Source: Lachnospiraceae bacterium (GTDB taxonomy: Bacteria; Bacillota; Clostridia; Lachnospirales; Lachnospiraceae). From it: a stretch of DNA of 17,834 nucleotides. The notes below the pieces were generated by a model, which searched no databases, had not been told where the DNA came from, and saw only the letters and a list, made by a program, of their open reading frames with translations. Below are positions 14,098-17,834 of the stretch, piece after piece. Each line of letters begins with the position of its first letter. Position 1 is the stretch's first letter. The translations under genes were made by a program, and so were the position numbers. The stretch lies in assembly GCA_024691065.1 (NCBI GenBank), contig JAILOA010000006.1, positions 1 to 17,834 on the forward strand, read 5' to 3'.

Positions 14098-14127
14098 ATT
14101 GTAGCCTATGTATTTAAAGGGTGTCAA
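14098..14127 (-). promoter_or_regulatory. Predicted rlmH promoter overlapped by a palindrome
   Basis: On the minus strand TTGACA (14127-14122), an 18-nt spacer and TACAAT (14103-14098). The perfect inverted repeat TAGGCTAC-TTATT-GTAGCCTA (14088-14108) covers the -10 and the expected start site, as an operator would. No T-run follows the palindrome on either strand, so a terminator is unlikely. Confidence 0.55.
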
Positions 14128-14283
14128 GGTTACAATGATTGATTTTTTATATCCGTGATTTAAGATGTTTACATTATTAAAAAGATTTATAAAAATAAAT
14201 AATTAATGTTAATCATATATTATATCAAAGATGCATAAGCTGATAAGCTACCGGATTTTAGGATATAATCTTTAATATTTGTA

Positions 14284-14326
14284 TTGACGAAAATGAATAA
14301 ATGTGATATTGTTAGCGGTGGCTAAC
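14284..14326 (+). promoter_or_regulatory. Predicted promoter and palindrome of the ABC exporter
   Basis: TTGACG (14284-14289), a 17-nt spacer and an extended -10 TGATATTGT (hexamer 14307-14312). The expected start near 14319 falls within the perfect palindrome GTTAGC-GGTG-GCTAAC (14311-14326), a position suited to repressor binding. The 14140-14283 stretch upstream is AT-rich; it has a lone TATAAT at 14264-14269 without a -35. Confidence 0.5.
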
Positions 14327-14419
14327 GTAAATGCGTTTATAAGCTTGAAGTATAGCGTATTACTAATGTCCGCTGTACTTATTTATCTTTATATTAACAT
14401 CAAGGAAAGCAGGCGGAGT

Positions 14420-15118
14420 ATGTTTTTGGAATTAAATCAAATTAAAAAATCTTTTGGTAAAGGAGATACGCATGTGGAAGTTCTGAAGGGAATAGATTTT
14501 TCCCTCGAAAAAGGTGAATTCTGCGTACTTCTGGGTCCTTCCGGGTCAGGAAAATCTACACTTTTAAATATAATAGGCGGAATTGATACGGCAGATTCCG
14601 GAGTTATAACAATCAATGGTGACAGTATGAGTGAAATGAAGGAAAAGCAGTTGACTCAGTATAGGAGAAAGCATTTAGGTTATATTTTTCAAAGATATAA
14701 TCTGATTCCGAATCTTACTGTCAGGGAAAATATCGAGGTTGGGGCTTATTTATCGGATAAGTCTTTGGATGTAAATGAAATGATTGAGCTTTTGGGGCTT
14801 CATAAACACAGGAATAAATATCCTAATCAGATGTCCGGCGGACAGCAGCAGAGATGTGCCATAGGAAGGGCGCTTGTGAAGAATCCCGATATACTTCTTT
14901 GTGATGAGCCTACGGGTGCGCTTGATTCAAAGACATCCAGGGAGATATTAAAGCTTATCGAAACAATTAATCAGACTTATAAAAGTACGATTATTATGGT
15001 TACGCATAATGACGCAATTAAGGATATGGCTGATAGAATAATAAAACTTAAGGACGGAACGATTCGGAAGAATTATGTAAATGAACAGAAGTTAAGTGCC
15101 GAAACGATTGAATTGTAG
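14420..15118 (+). CDS. ABC transporter ATP-binding protein, MacB/LolD type
   Basis: This 232-aa nucleotide-binding subunit powers the permease encoded next. All motifs are present: Walker A GPSGSGKS (39-46), Q-loop FQRYNL, signature MSGGQQQR (138-145), Walker B ILLCDEP (158-164), D-loop GALD and the H-loop VTHN (H196). The short form and the FGKGDTHVEVLKGI start are typical of the MacB/LolD/BceA class, which drives lipoprotein transport, peptide export or antimicrobial peptide resistance. I chose ATG 14420; the frame stays open back to a GTG at 14303, but that codon lies in the predicted promoter -10 region. The site is weak (AGGCGG, 14411-14416). No two-component system is adjacent, unlike many Bce loci. 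Confidence 0.9.
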   Translation: MFLELNQIKKSFGKGDTHVEVLKGIDFSLEKGEFCVLLGPSGSGKSTLLNIIGGIDTADSGVITINGDSMSEMKEKQLTQYRRKHLGYIFQRYNLIPNLTVRENIEVGAYLSDKSLDVNEMIELLGLHKHRNKYPNQMSGGQQQRCAIGRALVKNPDILLCDEPTGALDSKTSREILKLIETINQTYKSTIIMVTHNDAIKDMADRIIKLKDGTIRKNYVNEQKLSAETIEL

Positions 15119-15149
15119 TCATTCGTGAAGTAATAAGATATGTGGTTTC

Positions 15150-15280
15150 AGGAAAGATTAGATAAATAAATATCATTCATAAAGAATGAGGTTTAGTTTA
15201 TTTTAGGGAAGATTAGATAAATATCATTTATAAAGAATGAGGTAAATGTTTTTTAGGAAAGATTATGATAAATAAGAAAT
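15150..15280. repeat. Three imperfect repeats between ATPase and permease genes
   Basis: Copies begin at 15150, 15205 and 15255 with AGGAAAGATTA, AGGGAAGATTA and AGGAAAGATTA. The first two share AGATTAGATAAATA, TATCATT, ATAAAGAATGAGGT; the third is truncated after GATAAATAAG. Spacings are 55 and 50 bp. TCATT and AATGA in copies 1 and 2 form small dyads. The 195-nt gap is unusually long for an ATPase-permease pair and shows no promoter or terminator that I trust. Confidence 0.75.
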
Positions 15281-15322
15281 ATTGATTGTTTGAATTAATA
15301 TACATTAGAAAGAGTGGACAGA

Positions 15323-17650
15323 ATGAAAAATCCTTTAAATAAGCGGCTTTTTCGCGAGTTAAGGGCTGATTTAGGTAAGTACCTGGTGGTATTTGTGGTT
15401 ATGGTTATTATCATAGGCGAAGGCTCAGGCTTTTTGGTGGCGGCGCACAGCATGCTGAAGGCTTATAATGACAGTTTTGAAAAATATGATGTTGAATACG
15501 GAAATTTCAGGATTTCAGAGAAACTAAGTAAATCGGTTATTAAGGCAATAGAAAATAATGAGAAGGTTCCCGTTAAGCTCTATGAAAATTTCTATGTTGA
15601 GGAAAATATAGATAACGGAAGCGTTCTAAGGACCTTTATAAATCGTGAAGAAATAAACAGGGCGAGTATTCATAAAGGCAGACTTCCAAAGGAAAAAGGT
15701 GAGATAGCGATAGACAGAATGTATGCCGATAACAATAAACTTAAGGTTGGCGATACATTGTCCGGAGAAAATGGAAGTTATAAGATTACGGGATTAATAG
15801 CCTTGTCGGATTACAGTACAATGTTTCGAAGCAATGATGACATTATGTTTGACGCAAAGAAGTTCGGTGTTGCAACGGTCTCTAAAGATTCATTTGATGA
15901 GTTTCCGACACATTTCTACAGATATTCCTATTCGTGGCTTTACGAAAATGAGCCGGCTGATGAAAAAGAAGAAACAGATATGGCCGAGGATTTGATGAAG
16001 GAAATATCTTCCCTTGTTACAATGGAGGATTTTGTTCCGAGATATGCAAATCAGGCAATTTACTTTACCGGTGAGGATTTTTCCGGGGACGCCGTAATGA
16101 TAAGGGTGTTTGTCTATATTGTAATTGTAATTCTGGCCTTTGTGTTCGGGATTATGATTAATAATACAATCCAAAATGAAGCGGAAAATATAGGTACACT
16201 AAGGGCATCGGGATATACAAGGAATGAGATTATATTTCATTATATGTTGCCACCGCTGTTTGTGACTTTCGTAAGCGCGCTGATTGGAAATATTCTGGGT
16301 TATACAATTATGGAAAAGATAAACTCGGATTTGTATTATAACAGTTATAGTCTTCCGAAATACGAAAAGCTGTTTAATCCCGAAGCGTTTTTTGAAACAA
16401 CTTTGATTCCGGTGGGGTTGATGATTGTTATTACTTATTTTTCATTGCATAAAAAATTAAAAATATCACCGCTTAATTTTCTTAGGAATGACCTGAGTAA
16501 AAAGGGCAGGAAGAGAGCATTTTACCTGAGTCGTAAGATACCGTTTTTTACGCGTTTCAGGATGAGGGTAATATTTCAGAATGCAACGAATTATATAGTC
16601 CTGTTATTCGGTCTTTTCTTCGCAAATTTCCTGCTGGTGTTCGGACTTGCCTTTCCGGCTTTGCTTGATGATTATGCGGCAAAGACCAAGGATAATATGT
16701 TTTCCAAATATCAATATATATTGCAGGTTCCGATGGATGTGCTTGGTGCCGATACTAAATTAAAGCAGATGATAGCGGCGATGGAATACCAGGGAGCGGT
16801 TGAAACCGAAAATGAAAATGCAGAAAAATTCACGGCATATTCATTAAAAACAACGGAAAAGAATATTAAAGAAGAGTCGGTTTCATTTTATGGTATCGAA
16901 AACAACAGTAAATATGTGAATTTAAAACTGGATGATGATGATTTTTACGTATCGAGGGCATATGCCGAAAAATTCAAGCTTAAGATAGGGGATATGGTAA
17001 CTCTCAAGGAGGAATATGCAAATGATAAATATACCTTCAAGGTTACCGGAATATTTGATTATATGGGCTCAATCAGTGCATATATGACTAAAAAGGCGGT
17101 AAATGAGAAGTTCGACCTGGGAGACAGCTATTTTTCGGGATACTTTTCGGATGATGAGATTACGGATATTGATCCGAAATACATTTCAACTGTGATAGAT
17201 TATGAAAGCTTAACAAAGGTTTCGAGACAACTGCAGATTTCGATGGGCGGTTTTATGGTGGTTGTCCAATATGCTTCCATGGTAATCTTTATGGTTTTGG
17301 TATATTTGCTTTCAAAAATTATCATTGAAAAGAATCAGACCAATATATCAATGGCTAAAATTCTTGGTTATAAAAATAATGAGATTTCAAGTCTTTATGT
17401 GCACGCAACAAGTATTATGTCGGTGCTTTTTATAATCGCCACGATAATTATTACGTCTGAGTTTGTAGTAGAAATCTTTAAGGTTATGATAAGGCTTGAA
17501 ATGAATGGTTGGTTTGATATATATGTTTCAAATAATATTAAGCTTAAAATGTTTGTTATGGGCATTGTTACTTATGCAATAGTCGCTTTGTTGGAATTCA
17601 GGAAGGTAAAGAAAATTCCGATGAGTGAAGCGTTGAAGAGTGACGGTTGA
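15323..17650 (+). CDS. FtsX-like ABC transporter permease, two modules
   Basis: The 775-aa permease has eight predicted membrane helices: about 21-43, then 256-282, 304-330 and 356-376 (module 1), 419-446, then 637-665, 690-716 and 739-758 (module 2). Each module has a large extracytoplasmic domain between its first and second helix (about 45-250 and 450-635), the tandem MacB-PCD/FtsX layout. LRASGYTRNEI (module 1) and MAKILGYKNNEIS (module 2) are the cytoplasmic coupling-helix motifs that meet the ATPase. An ATG start at 15323 is preferred; an upstream in-frame GTG (15314) would add three residues, and GAGTGG gives only a weak site. Substrate cannot be read from the sequence; lipoprotein or peptide/lipid export are family possibilities. 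Confidence 0.9.
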   Translation: MKNPLNKRLFRELRADLGKYLVVFVVMVIIIGEGSGFLVAAHSMLKAYNDSFEKYDVEYGNFRISEKLSKSVIKAIENNEKVPVKLYENFYVEENIDNGSVLRTFINREEINRASIHKGRLPKEKGEIAIDRMYADNNKLKVGDTLSGENGSYKITGLIALSDYSTMFRSNDDIMFDAKKFGVATVSKDSFDEFPTHFYRYSYSWLYENEPADEKEETDMAEDLMKEISSLVTMEDFVPRYANQAIYFTGEDFSGDAVMIRVFVYIVIVILAFVFGIMINNTIQNEAENIGTLRASGYTRNEIIFHYMLPPLFVTFVSALIGNILGYTIMEKINSDLYYNSYSLPKYEKLFNPEAFFETTLIPVGLMIVITYFSLHKKLKISPLNFLRNDLSKKGRKRAFYLSRKIPFFTRFRMRVIFQNATNYIVLLFGLFFANFLLVFGLAFPALLDDYAAKTKDNMFSKYQYILQVPMDVLGADTKLKQMIAAMEYQGAVETENENAEKFTAYSLKTTEKNIKEESVSFYGIENNSKYVNLKLDDDDFYVSRAYAEKFKLKIGDMVTLKEEYANDKYTFKVTGIFDYMGSISAYMTKKAVNEKFDLGDSYFSGYFSDDEITDIDPKYISTVIDYESLTKVSRQLQISMGGFMVVVQYASMVIFMVLVYLLSKIIIEKNQTNISMAKILGYKNNEISSLYVHATSIMSVLFIIATIIITSEFVVEIFKVMIRLEMNGWFDIYVSNNIKLKMFVMGIVTYAIVALLEFRKVKKIPMSEALKSDG

Positions 17651-17723
17651 TTTTTATAAGACATATGAATAAAGCATTGGCTTGTAAAAGTCAGGTTACG
17701 TGAAATATTTGAACAGTTTTAAT

Positions 17724-17766
17724 TTGAAAATGTATCGCAATGTAAGAAAGGTTGCTACATTTTCAA
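17724..17766 (+). promoter_or_regulatory. Hairpin between permease and the next gene
   Basis: TTGAAAATGTA (17724-17734) pairs perfectly with TACATTTTCAA (17756-17766). GCAA (17737-17740) and TTGC (17752-17755) extend it across a 2-nt bulge. No T-run follows; the ribosome binding site of the next gene begins 8 nt later. It may tune expression of the last gene relative to the permease. Confidence 0.5.
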
Positions 17767-17783
17767 GCGGAAAAGAGGACAGT

Positions 17784-17834
17784 ATGATATATAAAAGGCT
17801 TAAATATAAGATGCTTGGATTGGTTTTATGTGCA
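17784..17834 (+). CDS. Start of a probable exported protein (cut by window end)
   Basis: Seventeen codons are visible: a basic start (MIYKRLKYK) followed by a hydrophobic run (MLGLVLCA) that looks like a signal peptide or membrane anchor, possibly a lipoprotein signal. GAGG (17775-17778) lies 5 nt upstream. It follows the permease by 133 nt on the same strand. In MacA/MacB-type loci a membrane-fusion adaptor is often nearby, so an adaptor or exporter-linked lipoprotein is possible, but the visible part cannot show this. Confidence 0.6.
   Translation, partial: MIYKRLKYKMLGLVLCA

Noticed and set aside
14303..14419. 39-residue N-terminal hydrophobic extension of the ABC ATPase
   Set aside because: The GTG lies in the predicted -10 element and homologues start at the FLELNQIKKSFG region.

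Overview
The window looks like a low-GC Gram-positive chromosome, most likely from the Lachnospiraceae (Clostridia). The grounds are the AT-rich, strongly biased codon use, consistent AGGAGG-type ribosome binding sites, TTGACA/TATAAT promoters, the acpS-nnrD-alr neighbourhood, and SseB-like, zinc-ribbon and LtaS-like proteins of Lachnospiraceae character. The family assignment is an inference from protein style, not from a search.

Layout. (1) 1-1000: a solitary type IV pilin-like gene with its own promoter, a leader stem-loop and a strong terminator. (2) 1096-4125: pnp (PNPase) behind a long, highly structured 5' leader, then rplS (ribosomal protein L19) with an L19-leader-like 5' UTR and a strong terminator. 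(3) 4141-4370: a six-unit tandem array of a roughly 40-bp dyad-containing repeat. (4) 4448-8533: a probable same-strand run of a zinc-ribbon/acidic membrane protein, acpS, nnrD and alr (cofactor attachment, NAD(P)H repair, D-alanine supply). (5) 8743-12298: a YhfC-type intramembrane protease gene overlapping by 8 nt a large LtaS-like phosphoglycerol transferase, a likely cell-envelope pair that fits with alr upstream. (6) 12417-13931: an SseB-like gene convergent with rlmH, with a terminator and tandem-repeat zone between them. (7) 14284-17834: a MacB/LolD-type ABC exporter (ATPase, then a two-module FtsX-like permease) followed by the first 17 codons of a probable exported protein.

What stands out is RNA structure and short tandem duplication between the genes, rather than the genes themselves. 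The pnp transcript appears to begin inside one arm of a stem of about 36 bp whose deviations from perfect pairing are mostly G-U. That resembles the architecture behind RNase III/PNPase autoregulation in enterobacteria. The sseB-rlmH gap holds three extra copies of the rlmH 3' end, each still reading KN(E/V)PYHK-stop. Duplications of 37, 38, 40, about 50-55 and 59 bp sit in most of the other gaps. Two perfect palindromes overlap the predicted promoters of rlmH and of the ABC exporter.

I see no CRISPR array, transposase, phage gene, rRNA or tRNA. No wholly new multi-gene system is evident. The best candidates for undescribed biology are the pnp leader, the rlmH tail array, the 40-bp array after rplS, and the intramembrane protease-LtaS-like pair.
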